DNA of 64,000 bases, from positions 3,973,001-4,037,000 of the forward strand of contig CM055318.2 in NCBI GenBank assembly GCA_029255685.2, in the 5' to 3' direction. The position numbers and the translations under genes are program-made. The stretch comes from Silene conica. Taxonomy: Eukaryota; Streptophyta; Magnoliopsida; Caryophyllales; Caryophyllaceae. The notes under the pieces are model-generated. The model was given only the letters and a program-made list of their open reading frames with translations. It ran no database searches and was not told where the DNA came from. How positions within the stretch are numbered: the first letter of the stretch is position 1; every line of letters starts with the position of its first letter. Below, one piece after another: positions 23,489 through 34,954 of this stretch.

Positions 23489-26400
23489 ATGAATGTCAGG
23501 GTATTTTCGGGATTACTAAGTTTCCTAGTGATATTGTCTTTAGAAGATGCCAATGCAACAATATTTGGAAGAATTGGAACTGGAAACAAAGGACAATTCC
23601 CGGCTATTTTCAATTTTGGCGATTCCAATTCCGACACTGGTGCATGGTCTGCTGTATTTAAACATGCTTCTCATCCCAATGGTGTTACCTTCTTTGGCAA
23701 CCCTTCTGGGAGGTTATGTGATGGCCGCCTAATCATTGATTTCATCGGTATGTTCCCCAGTGACACGATTTTCATTTTGGGTTACATGTAGTTTGGAAGA
23801 GTAAGGTTGTAACCTGTAATGCATGTGATCCGAACCAATGGACGTCCTTTTTCTCGAGTGTATTGACCATCTTGATCCTATTCTCATTGTGGATGATTAT
23901 TTGTGTAATCACTTAGAATAAGGTTGCATATATCCGACCTCTATGATTATGCTTGTTTATTGGTAAGTTGGCATGTTGACTTATCTTAATCCAATAATCA
24001 GTATTAATGTTGTCATATCTGGGTTCTGAAGAACTTCCCTGTGTTTTTTATACAGCTGAGAAGTTAAGTTTGCCATATTTAAGTGCATATCTGGATGCAA
24101 TGGAGGCCAATTTCAAACATGGAGTGAATTTTGCTGTCGGTGGGACTTCAATTATGCCAGTTGATGGGAATATCTATGGACAAGGGATTACACCTATTCC
24201 ACTTAACATGCAGCTCTTGCAGTTTCAGCGATTCAAAGAACGGGTAGAGAAACTTTGTAAGCAAGCGTGGTTAAATCGGCTTTGATCACGACATAATAGT
24301 ATGGTATGTTATTTTGATAGATGAATTTCTGATATCAGCTTTTGATTTTCAGATAAAACCTCGATGTTTAAGGATCGACTACCAAAACCAGAGGACTTCT
24401 CTAAGGCCCTGTATACGCTCGACATTGGTCAGAATGATCTTACTCTGTTGGATGCTACATCCAGACATCAAACTTACATAGACATAATTGATCGCTTTTC
24501 TCTATCTATAGAGGTACCTTGCAATTAACCAATCTCAACCAAAACCTTAAGGTGATGGTTGAGGCCCAACTATTATTAATATTCCTAATACGCTCCCTCA
24601 CTCGAATGCCCGTTGGGCTTGAAGAGTGGTTGGTTTGCACAGGGCCCCCCAAACCGTGTGCTGGGTTTCCACTTCGTGAGTTTTCGAGAGGTTTTGAGGT
24701 TGCCAGGATTCGAACCCGTGACCTTCGGTCACACTGGCTCTGATACCATGATAGATAAACCATCTCAACCAAAACCTTACGGTGATGGTTGAGGCCCAAC
24801 TATTATTAATATTCTTTTTTTTTTTTTTTTTTTTTTTGTCAATGGGTAAGAAAGGTTACAACATGACCTCTTGGGCCAAATTATGTGCTACTACATTAAG
24901 CGATCTAGGAATGAAAGAAAAACTAAAACAGTGAAAACAAGAGAAAAGAACTTTGCAGTCTTCAATAATTCCGCGTATGCGGCTGTCAGTCTTGATTAGC
25001 CCTGCAAAAGATAAGATAAGCTCTAAACAGTCCGACGAAATCCTCAGATGTAATAATCTGATCTCGCTTGCCCATCGAAGAACTTCCCTAAAGCCAAGCG
25101 CTTCCGCCTGTAAGGCGGATGCGGCTTTACATCTCTTTCGTAATCTTAAGCACTCATTCCCTCCTGGGTTGTATATGACACAGCCAATTGCTGCATTCAG
25201 ATCAGTTCTCCAGGCTGCATCGATTTTCGCATGATGGCCCACACAAGAGTTCTCTGGATTGATAATATAAAGTGGACAACCATCCCGTAGCTTTGTGGAT
25301 TCATCTCTGTCAGGGTCCCGATTCTCTAGAAGCAAATGATCAACACTGTCATGTTTGAGATCTTTCTTTGAATAAGCAGCGATAAGATCAGCCACGTCCT
25401 TTCTGACAAGTTTAAAGAAGGTTTCGATCGGGATGTCATCCTTGTTGAAGATACGTGAGTTTCTAGCTTTCCAAAGCTGCCAAAGGATTACAATGAAAAG
25501 CCTAGCTCCGTTTTCGTCTTTCAAAACCTTCATGAAATACTCAATCCAACCCATGATCCAGGAGGCTCCATTAATGTGAGGATTTCCATCACTTCGGATC
25601 CCCAAGGGCGATCCAGCCCATATACGGGCCGCAAACTCACAGTCCCGGAAAAGATGGGTTAGGGATTCCTCATGCTGTTGGTACCCATCACAGAAAGAAC
25701 AGTTATTAATGTGTCCTCTCAGTCCTCGTCTAGCAAATTCTTCCCCCACAGGGAGAGTGCTAGAAATGATCCTCCAGACAAAATCTTAAGCTGGTTAGAG
25801 ACAGGTAAAGACCAAAGAGCACGCCTGCAGAAACGCTTACCAAGAGAGCCGATTCTTGTTTTGTCCCTATCCGTAAAGAAATGAGCAATCATCTCTTTAT
25901 GGAAGATCCCATATCCACTCTTGACCTTATACTGGCCATGCTTGTTGTAGGGCCAGTAAATCGCATCACGGGTTTGAGAAAGACAGATTGGCATGGCCAG
26001 AATCCGATTAGCCCATGAAGGTTCAAAAAGAAAGCGGATAAGGGGTTCAATCCACTGATTTTGATCATTAGTGAGCTGTTTTACCTGATAGAGACCACAG
26101 TTGGTGAACTCCACACCAAGCAGGATAGAGCTAGGTTCCGGGATTTCTCCATCAACCCATCTATGTGACCAAACATTCAAGGAGGATTTAAGACCAGATT
26201 TTCAACCTAACCTAGATCTGATAGCCTCAATCCCTTCACATATACTTCGAGCACCCCATGATAAGTTTTGACCCCTATGGGGTAAGCAATCCGAGGGTAT
26301 CAAGTTGGTACCATAGAATTTCATCCTAAAGGATCTACCAAAGAGGGAATTCTCCCCGGAAAGGATTCTCCAACCATTCTTAGCCAGAAGAGCTCTATTG

Positions 26401-29145
26401 AGGCATCCCACATCCCGAATACCAAGGACACCCTCGCTCTTCGAAAGGCTCAAGAATTTGTTGCTACACCAGTGGATTTTCTGACTCGTTTTACATCCAG
26501 CCCACCAAAAATGTGACAAAAGAGAGTTCATCTTTTTTGCCACACTTACCGGAATTTTAAAAACCGATAGAAAGTAATTGGAAAGGTTTGACAGGACAGA
26601 TGATATAAGAGACAATTTCCCCGCTGGAGAGAGAAAAATACCATTCCAAGAAGAAATCCGCTTCGATATATATTCAATGACAGACTGGAAAATGCCCCTC
26701 TTAGCCTGTTGGAATTCCATTGGTAAACCCAGATATTTGCCGAAACCATTTGAGTTACTGACACGAAGAACTCGTAAGGTGTCCTGCATGGCAGCCAGGG
26801 TAGTGTTGGGGCTGAAGATAATACCTGATTTAGCCTCATTAAGCCTCTGCCCAGAGACAAAGCAGTAGTTGTTCAAACAGTTCATCAAACATCTTGCCGC
26901 CCCCGGTCTGTTTTCAAAAAAGAACACAGAATCATCTGCAAAAAGAAGGCTTGAAATGGGCTCAGCTCCTCTACACATGCGTAATCCCTTCAGACTGCCC
27001 TCCTGTTGGAAAGTCTGCAGCATACTAGTCAACGCTTCCGAACAGAGGATGAAAAGGAAAGGGGACAGGGGGTCCCCTTGTCTCAGACCACACTTTGGAG
27101 AGAAACGATCCTGAGGCACCCCATTGATCAGGATTTCATATGAAACTGACGTAACACACTCCATGATAAGAGAACGGAAATTCTCAGGAAATCCAAATTT
27201 AATCAGAACAGTCTCTAGAAAATCCCACCTGATCCTATCATAAGCTTTACTCATGTCAGCTTTGAAGACACAGAGTCCATAGCGTCCCGCTCTATGATGA
27301 TTGACTTTATGAATAAGTTCATGGGCCAAAAGAATGTTGTCGCTGATATTCCGCCCTTTAACAAAAGCTCCCTGAGTTTCACTGACAAGATTTCCCATCA
27401 CCCTACCCATCCGATTAGCAATGCATTTCGTGGTAATTCTCATTATGACATTACACAGGCTAATCGGACGGTAGTCAGAGACGGTTTCCGGATTCTCCAC
27501 TTTAGGGATGAGAGTTATAAAAGTTTTATTCAGCTCTCTCAGAACTCTCCCCGAGTTAAGCATAGACAGAATGGCAGCCGTCACATCCTTTTTAATAAGA
27601 CCCCAACACTTATGGAAGAAAATAGCCGGAACACCATCCGGTCCTGGAGATTTATACGGGCCCATTTGGAAAACCGCTCTCCTGACCTCCTTAGCAGTGA
27701 AAGGTCTTGCAAGTCTATCAGAATCATCCTCTAATAGGCGATTCTTAATAAAACTTACCACGTGATTTGAGGCTTCCGATCTCCGATTATCCACGGTCTC
27801 TTGGGGAACATTGAAAATGTCGTCAAACATCTTTTGAAAAACCTGTCCCACTGATTTCGCACCGAAGACCCAATCCCCCTCCTGATTCTTAACACCATGT
27901 AAGAAATTTTTTCCGGCACGTCCCCGAACCCAGTTGAAGAAAAATTTAGTACAGGCATCCCCCTCCGATAGCCATTTAATCTTTGCCTTTTGTTTCCAAG
28001 ATTCTGCCACTGCAGATGCGAAGGATTTCAAGTCCTCGTGAACTTTGTCATAGGCGATCCCACCATCCCCGGCAATTGCCAAATCAATTCCTTCGACAAG
28101 TTGGTCGTCAAATTGACTCCATTTATCCTTCCATTCCTTGGATTTTGAGAGGGTCCAGTCCCGGACATGCTTCTTGATACAGTCCAATTTACGGGTCAGT
28201 TGGAACGCGGGAGATCCCCGGAAGGATGATCGCCAGTTCTGAGTAATACACTGTTTGCATTCCTCATGTTCTAGAGACCAAGCTTCCATCTTGTAAGGTT
28301 TTTTATCCCTAGACGCCAGTTCTGCCACTATTATTAATATTCCTAATACTATTTTCATTATAAACTCTACACATTGGCTTCGCCGTTGGCAGATCCGCTA
28401 CTGAACAACCCCTGCCTCGCTGAGGCCGTTGACTTAAATAAGCATGATTCCTTAGTAATTGGGTTGATTTTGACAACTTGCAATTACTTGACTGGCATTT
28501 CAGCAACTTCACGAGCTAGGAGCAAGACGCTTCTTAATACACAACACGGGTCCTCTAGGTTGCTTACCAATCTCTATAGATAATCATCCTTCCAGCCCTG
28601 ACATCTTCGATGAAATTGGTTGTATGAAATCTTCCAATGAAATTGCTCAAAAATTCAACCAGCTTCTTACAGAGAAAGTGTTTCTACTCGGAACCAAACT
28701 TGAAGATTCAACTCTTCTATATGTGGATATATACTCAGCGAAATACTCTCTTTTCAGGGATGCAAAACGCTATGGTAACCTTCTTCCTCGATCACGTGTT
28801 TCTTCACTATGTCAACATATCATGGTTCCGTCACAAGCAAAACCTGCTGTTCATAATAATCTGAGCTCAAATAATACGACGTGGTGATGTTTTGTTATAT
28901 ATGTTTTGATGCCAGGTTTTGTTGATCCTCTTGGGTACTGCTGTAAAGGTTGCATGGGCTCCGATACTCCTTATTGGAACAGGACGATAGCTGACCCGGC
29001 TGTTGTTCCTACAGCTTGTGATGATCCCTCAAAATACATAAGCTGGGATGGTATACATTATACCGAGGCTGCGAATCATTTACTTGCTAATCAGATTTTT
29101 GATGGCTCTATTCCGGATCCTTCAGTAAATTTTTCCCCAAAGTAA
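23489..29145 (+). CDS. GDSL esterase/lipase A, five exons, with TRIM plus LINE inside intron 3
   Basis: Exons 23489-23747, 24056-24256, 24353-24513, 28504-28774 and 28916-29145 join in frame to about 373 residues. A signal peptide of about 23 residues (…LLSFLVILSLEDANA) predicts secretion. The SGNH blocks are present: FNFGDSNSDTG with nucleophile S46, the block II glycine in NFAVGGTSIMP, DIGQND with the oxyanion Asn, and the catalytic pair D342/H345 in WDGIHYTEAAN. Plant enzymes of this subgroup (At3g27950/FXG1-like) hydrolyse esters of cell-wall or extracellular substrates; the true substrate is unknown. The exon 2 donor is T|GTAAGC at 24257, because the position used in genes B and C has lost its GT here. 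Intron 3 is about 4 kb owing to nested insertions, but all exons are intact. Confidence 0.88.
24856..25749 (-). pseudogene. LINE C-terminus: zf-RVT end and RNase H domain
   Basis: It is shifted relative to the reverse transcriptase frame. It carries the zf-RVT Cys/His pair region (CSFCDGYQQHEESLTHLFRDC) and a plant-type RNase H with the acidic residues in KIDAAW, QAEALGFRE and ISSDCLE. It ends close to the poly(A) tail. Confidence 0.82.
25719..28326 (-). pseudogene. LINE reverse transcriptase (one stop, then frameshift)
   Basis: The frame is open from the truncated 5' end down to a TGA at 26202-26204, then continues in the same frame from about 26180 to 25719. Visible in order are KSPGPDG, LIPK, DYRPISLCN, FKADMSKAYDRI, LRQGDPLSPFLF, the catalytic FADD and KYLGLP, then the zf-RVT start NVWSHRWVDG. 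This is the L1-clade reverse transcriptase of plants. The in-frame stop and a frameshift near 25745 make this copy inactive. Confidence 0.88.
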
Positions 29146-30218
29146 TGGTAAATCTTACAAGGAACTCTGTTAAATTGTGTTTGGGAAACTTTTGCTATTA
29201 ATTTAGTATCGGTAATTATTGTGTAAAATTGTTGATACATTTGTAAATACCTCATATATGTTGATAGTAATACATGAGATATGAGCATATAATCGATCAA
29301 AGGCTCGGTCCGGAAAAGATCCTCTCCATTACTCTTTAGACCATTACCTCTCTAAAGGAATACTATAATATATATTCTCATTTCATCCATTAATCCTTCA
29401 AATCATTGGATTGCTAACAAAATTTTGGAACTGAGACATTCGTACAGTTGTCCCATCTGAATAAAAAAAGGAAAACAAATAATTGGAACAAAGAGTATTG
29501 TTATAATAAAATGATTAGGACTTATTAATTTCTAGCTTTGTTATGTACTGGTGTACTGGTGGTCTAGGTAGCACCAAAATGTACACGGACACGAACACGA
29601 CACGGACATGTGACACGACATCCTATGAAATTTAGGACACCGGACACAACATTTAAATATAGTAAAATATAGTATATTTTATGGTTATAAATATACCAAT
29701 TCTCATTTTTCCAACCAAATTCATCTTCTAGTCGATCTTTTTTAAAATTTTATTCCTCGTCTAAATTATAATATGTTTAGTCGTATGTCCAACGAGTGTC
29801 GGATATCCGAGTGTCGGACACGGGACGGCTAATTAGAAAGAGTGCCTGTGTTAACTAGCTGGTGGTCACTTCTTTCTTGCAAGTTTTTTACTCCTACTGA
29901 AATAACAAATTAACAATGAATTGAATATTTTACTCCAGACCTGCTAATTACTAGAGGTGATCAAATACGGACTTAAGTCGGATGTGGGTCGAGTTCACTT
30001 TTATTTTTGACCCATGAATAGTTAGGTTAGCGGATTTGGGACGGGTTAATAGGTTGTGCCTTTGTATTTTTATCAAACAAATTGCCTTGTTCGTACCCGC
30101 TTATTTGACGGGCCAAGTGAATCGGGTTCAATGAACAGGATGACCAATGAACAAATCCTCATCCCCCACGTGGTGTTTGCCAAATCAAGATATTTTACTT
30201 TATGCTTATGAATGAATA
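29146..30218. other. Intergenic 3' of GDSL gene A
   Basis: No gene seen. 29580-29830 is a degenerate ACACGGACACG/CGGACACGGG-rich stretch with partly inverted ends, likely an old transposon remnant. Confidence 0.35.
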
Positions 30219-30414
30219 GTAAGTCTTGCTTGTGACGGGTCACCATTTGCGACGGATATTTTGTGAGATAAAATGGATATAAAATGAGTTAGTGGAGAAA
30301 AGAGACCACATAAATAGTGTCAGAGAAAGAGAGAAAAAGTGGGTAATTTGTGAAAGGAAACAGTATCCGTCACAAGCTTGTGACGGATATCGCCGTCACA
30401 AATGAGAATTTGTG
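30219..30414 (+). mobile_element. Mutator-type MITE, copy 3
   Basis: It begins GTAAGTCTTGCTTGTGACGG and ends GAGAATTTGTG. The 10-base repeat ATGAATGAAT flanks it at 30208-30217 and 30415-30424. Confidence 0.85.
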
Positions 30415-32240
30415 ATGAATGAATGGTCCTAACAACTAAAAGTTCAATTATTTGGTACACGTAATAATATAGTCCACTGAATAGTCCCTTTTATGTCAAT
30501 ATCTATTGAATACCAAAAGAAAAAGCAAATATAATAATTGAATAGTCCCTTTTGTGTCAATATCTATTGAATACCAAAAAAAGCAAATATATTTAGATAC
30601 TTGTTAAATTATAAATAACTGTCTTATACTTCCTCCATTCAAATTCACATTATACATTTCTATTTTACACATTATTCACAAACAACCATTTAAATTCGAT
30701 TTTCTCTTGATACGTAAATAAAATTATATTCATGTGGGATTTAGTTTTATTCGTCTTTACGAGTATATTATTAATATCTAATTTTTATAATTTTTGAAAA
30801 TACATAGCTAACAATATTTACCGTACAAAAAACGCGTTGGCAAACGTGAAAAAGGAAATGTGTAATATGGATATGAATGGAGGGAGTATAATTAAACTTT
30901 TTTAAATAACTCGTTTGTATAAAATTTTATCCAATAAATCCTTTATAATCCCTGTTTTTCACAAATCAATGCCTCTTCTTCGAAACCGTACTTATTATTT
31001 ATAATTTGATTGATCTACTCTTACTTGTAAAGAAATATCTACCTCATCACTATGTTTTTATAACTTGTGACCAATTTCAAACCTCCCTCAAATCAGATAC
31101 ACTCAAATCATGCACTTTGAGTGAAGAAAAATCATGCATAAACTCATCGTTTTGTCTTACTTTAAAAAAAAACATAGTGAGCAAATAGAATAATAATTTA
31201 ACATCTTATATAAGTGTATAATGAAGGCCAAATGAATTTTTGGCCGAAAAATTCCAATATGTCTCATTCCGATGAAAGGGCATTGATTTGCATAAAAACA
31301 CTAGTTTTAAACCCGTGCAAATTGCACGGATATGCAGTTTAAATATGATATTTATAAAAGGTTATATAAAAAAGGATGACTAATTTTTATATGTGCCATA
31401 TTTAAGAATATACATTTGAATTATAAATCACCTTAGCAGTTACGAGATTTTAAATGGCGAACTTAAGATATAAAACACATTAGGTTCAATTGTTTGGGTA
31501 CTTGTTGGCGTTCTTGCCTTAGCAAGTACGGAGTATGTCTTATTGATAACTAACTTTTAGCTTCTACTTGAAAGGTTATTCGAGAAACCGAAAAAATTCG
31601 ATAAATATAATAAAATGATTTGTTTTTACGAATATTAATATAAAATTTAATCATTTACAGGGTATAAAGTGCGTAAAGTCGTAAACGGACAAATAAGTAT
31701 GAAGACCGAAAATGAGGAATACTATTCACAATGAATTTACACAAATTCTGGTTTGTGATGGACCTATCTGTTAGAACCTTGTGACGGGTCAATATTATTT
31801 ATGTAAGAAAGAAAAGACAAACACCTTGTGATTCCCTAAATTTATTCTATCTATACAAGTGAGAGTTATTCAATCCGTCGTAAACTTGTGACAAATTATC
31901 CGTTCCATGCGAAACTTATTGATGAATTTAATTGCATCATTTGACCTCAATTTGTTACGTTGTAATTATAACGATTAGATGGGTAACCACTCCACCCACA
32001 TTTATTTAATTTTATACTTATTGACGAAAATGAGAGAAAAATCGAACAAAATATATTACTTCAAACTTTATTTTTTTTTTTTGTATATGTGTACTTTTTT
32101 CGAGTTTATTACTTATACTTTATTTATTTTTATGTATTTTTTCTTAGCTTATTAGAATTTATAGGTAAAATTTTAATTTTTTTCCGTTAAAAACTCAAAT
32201 TTAACTAAGTTTTTATGTAATTTTTTGAGTTTTATTATAA
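30415..32240. other. Intergenic; partial MITE and a Helitron-like 3' end
   Basis: 30480-30600 contains a 60-bp near-duplicate (GAATAGTCCCTTTTGTGTCA). On the minus strand a hairpin (CCGTGCAA/TTGCACGG) followed eight bases later by CTAG|T ends at 31301, a canonical Helitron 3' terminus, but I found no matching 5' end. 31745-31910 resembles a decayed MITE. From about 32150 the sequence matches 44275 onward, marking the left edge of the B/C tandem duplication. Confidence 0.45.
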
Positions 32241-32434
32241 CACAAATTCTTATTTGCAACGGCACTATCCGTCGCAAGCTTGCGACGGATACCGTTTTCT
32301 CTCACAAAATACCCACTTTTTCTCTCTCTCCAACACTATTCATGTGGTCCATTTTCTCCACTAACTCCTTTATTATCCATTTTATCTCACAAAATATCCG
32401 TCACAAATGATGACCCGTCGCAAGCAAGACTTAC
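32241..32434 (-). mobile_element. Mutator-type MITE, copy 4 (absent from paralogous site near 44360)
   Basis: Reverse orientation: it begins CACAAATTCTTATTTGCAAC and ends GCAAGCAAGACTTAC. The flanks are TTTTATTATAA (32230-32240) and TATTATTATAA (32435-32445). The paralogous sequence at 44340-44370 runs through without the insert, confirming the boundaries. Confidence 0.88.
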
Positions 32435-32784
32435 TATTATTATAATTTTTTTGAGTTTAATGTTTTAGTAAATGAACTCGGAAATTTATAATATAGTATA
32501 ACTCAATCAAACTCATACACCCTCCTATTCACTGTTTTTTTTTTCCTATTTCCTTAAACGGATTATTTAGGTTTTCTTCCCATTTTCTATTTTGGTAACT
32601 TTTAATTATATTTTATTTCCTAGATTTCATGCTCGGGCGTTGCCCGGGTAATATCTTGACATGATTTCAAAGTAATTATCGTAACAGTTAATCTTCTAAA
32701 AAATACTTAGTATAATAGGCATATGTAGAGAATAATTCAGGTATGATTGTTTTTTATGGCTAATAAAACATCAGATGTATCAGG

Positions 32785-33620
32785 CTCGTATTCTTTTCTT
32801 ATTAGCCCGTATTCTTCTTACATTAACTCGTATTCTTTTTATATTAGCCCGTATTCTTACATACTCATATTTGTAAGTTTGTGATCCTCTTACACGCTCG
32901 TATTCTTATCTTAATAACTCGTATTTTAGCTCGTATTTTTTTTACATTAGTTCGTATTCTTAGCTTAATAGCTTTATTAGCTCGCATCTTACGTTAATAG
33001 CTCGCGTTCTTGTGTGCTCGTATTTTTTAGTTCCGGCTTCTCTTAATTTCTTATTCCTTTTACATTAGCTCGTATTTCTTATATATTCGTAATTTGTAGC
33101 TCGTATTCTTTTAATTATACATCGTAATCTTAAGTGCTTATTATATCATGAAATTTGACGTCTTTCAAAGCTGATTCTATTTTTTTAGTTCGAGAAGTGT
33201 TTCAGTTAGCTCATATTCTTATCTTAATAGGCCGTATTCTTATGTGCTCGTATATTTAAATTCGTTATCTTTTTAATCCCGTATTCGTATTCATTTGTGC
33301 TCATATTTTGAAACTCGTCTTATCTTAATAGCTCGTATTGTTTTTTCATTAGCTTGTATTCATTTGTGCTCGTATTTTAAAGTTCGTCTTATCTTAATAG
33401 CTCGTATTGTTTTTACATTAGCTCTTATTCTTAGTTTAATAGCCCGTATTCTTTTTATATTAGCTCGTATTATTAGGTTAATATCTCGCACTCTTCTGTG
33501 CTCATATTTTTAGTCCGTGATTCCCTTAAACTCTTATTCTTTTTACATTAGCTCATATTCTTATGTATTCGTATTCTGTAGCTTGTATTTTTTTTTTAAT
33601 TATACCTCCTAAACTTAAGT
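32785..33620. repeat. Degenerate minisatellite based on a unit of about 20 bp, AGCTCGTATTCTT
   Basis: Dozens of variants of (A/T)GCTCGTATTCTT with T-rich or ACATTA spacers recur every 18-25 bases. The open frames here are low-complexity consequences of the repeat. Confidence 0.8.
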
Positions 33621-33699
33621 GTTTAATATATTTATCAATACATCTATTTATGGTTTTAAGGGAAACAACAAATTATACCATAACTTTATGGTACCCAAA

Positions 33700-34320
33700 A
33701 TTCTTAGTTATCAATTATTTTATTAACTAATTCAATAATTATCTAACTGATATTTTATTACTAATTAATTATCTTTTTTATTTATATACTTAATTTATTT
33801 AACCAAAGTAATAGCCAATGTAATCACTCTAAAAACAATAATTATCAAACTGATATTTTATTACTATTTAATTATCTTTTAAAATTTTTATTTGTATACT
33901 TGATTTATTTAACCAAAATAATAGCCAATATAATCGCTCTAAAAACAATAATTATCCAACTGATATTTTATTACTATTTAATTATTCTTTTATTTATATA
34001 CTTCATTTATTTAACCAAAGTAATTAATAGCCAATGAAATTGCTCTAAACAATAGACAATGAAATCAATTATTTTAACTAATTCAATAATTATCCAACTG
34101 ATATTTTATTATTATTTAATTATTTTTTTCTTTATATACTTAATTTATTTAATCAAAGTAATGACCTATGTAATCGCTTTAAAAACAATAATTATCCAAT
34201 TGATATTATGTTACTATTTAATTATCTTTTTATTTATATACTTCATTTATTTAACAAAAGTAATACCCAATGAAATTGCTCTAAAACAATAGCCAATAAA
34301 ATCGCTTGAAAAGTTCATCT
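33700..34320. repeat. Tandem repeat of about 105 bp, five copies
   Basis: Units contain ATAATTATCCAACTGATATT, ATTTAATTATCTTTTTATTT and AATAGCCAATGAAATCGCTC. The CTGATATTTTATTA anchor (one copy ATGTTA) occurs near 33747, 33850, 33959, 34098 and 34199. Confidence 0.8.
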
Positions 34321-34338
34321 TTTAAGTATATATATTGA

Positions 34339-34944
34339 TTGATCCCTAATTTTTATCACCCAACCCACCCAACTTTTTTTACTCCTATTTTATTTAGTTT
34401 TTAATTAGTGTTTATGGCACACAATTAATTATTTAACTCCTACTTATTTATCGCTTTCCGAAAATCCAGAATAGGAGGGACTAATTTTTTAAACTAAACT
34501 TTGAAACTTTATTACCCTTTTCGATTTTTTGTCTTGTTCCGTTTTGATTTTAACACAAGAAATAAGGAAATTAATTTGGACTACACAATACACATGACCT
34601 CACATGAAATTGATTTTGGACTCTACAAAGTTGTCCAAAAGAGGAAAGAGGGAACATCAGTGTTATTAGACCAAAACGGAAAGGGGGACATCATGGGAAA
34701 TCGGAGGTAGTATAATACTAAGAAACCTTTTTTTTTAGTTCAAATGAGCGTACTAAGTCGCAGGTGAAAATCGAAATCCAAAGAACTTTACCACTGTAGT
34801 TAACTCTTGTTCTCGTTTTTTTTGAAGGGAACTCTTGTTCTCGTTAAAACTCGTAAATACTGTACATCGGATTCATAATCTATTTGCTACAAAAATGACG
34901 CCCATAAATATACATTGCATAACTGATTGGTTATAAACTACTCA
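34339..34944. other. Original promoter region of GDSL gene B
   Basis: 34896-34944 matches the sequence directly upstream of gene C (44516-44566), including CCCATAAATATAC and the TATAAACTACTC stretch that may be the TATA region. The 3-kb insertion that follows separates it from the gene B coding start. Confidence 0.6.
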
Positions 34945-34954
34945 AATAATACGT

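Larger units (their letters stand above)
24815..28326 (-). mobile_element. 5'-truncated L1-type LINE with poly(A) tail and 16-bp target duplication
   Basis: On the + strand it begins with 23 T (24815-24837), which is the poly(A) tail. It is flanked by the perfect 16-base repeat ACTATTATTAATATTC (24799-24814 and 28327-28342). Its 3512 bp encode reverse transcriptase, the zf-RVT region and an RNase H domain. The endonuclease and ORF1 are missing, as expected for 5' truncation. It inserted into the right repeat of the TRIM-like element. Confidence 0.92.
24520..28348 (-). mobile_element. TRIM-like mini LTR element split by a LINE
   Basis: Two direct repeats of about 70 bp (24520-24590, and 24749-24814 continued after the LINE at 28343-28348) share TCTCAACCAAAACCTTA and GGTGATGGTTGAGGCCCAAC. 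Read on the minus strand, the repeat ending TATCA is followed by TGGTATCAGAGCC (complement of 24736-24748), the usual tRNA-iMet primer site, and the other repeat is preceded by a purine-rich GAGTGAGGGAGCG tract. The internal part is about 158 bp and non-coding, with a GGTTCGAATCC box. I could not confirm the outer target duplication. Confidence 0.55.
32620..34338 (-). mobile_element. Helitron-like element carrying tandem repeats (candidate)
   Basis: On the minus strand, TCAATATATATACTTAAAAG preceded by A at 34338 resembles a Helitron 5' end. At the other end a hairpin (CCCGGGC-AAC-GCCCGAG) is followed by CTAG at 32620. The base after CTAG is G, not the expected T. The region is absent from the paralogous upstream region of gene C, which supports an insertion of about this extent. 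Confidence 0.4.

Noticed and set aside
24690-24750. tRNA-like GGTTCGAATCC on the minus strand in GDSL A intron 3
   Set aside because: It lies inside the TRIM-like element, next to a primer-binding site, and does not form a cloverleaf.
33295-34292. Leu/Ile-rich membrane-like frames
   Set aside because: They come from AT-rich tandem repeats and have no conserved start or codon bias.
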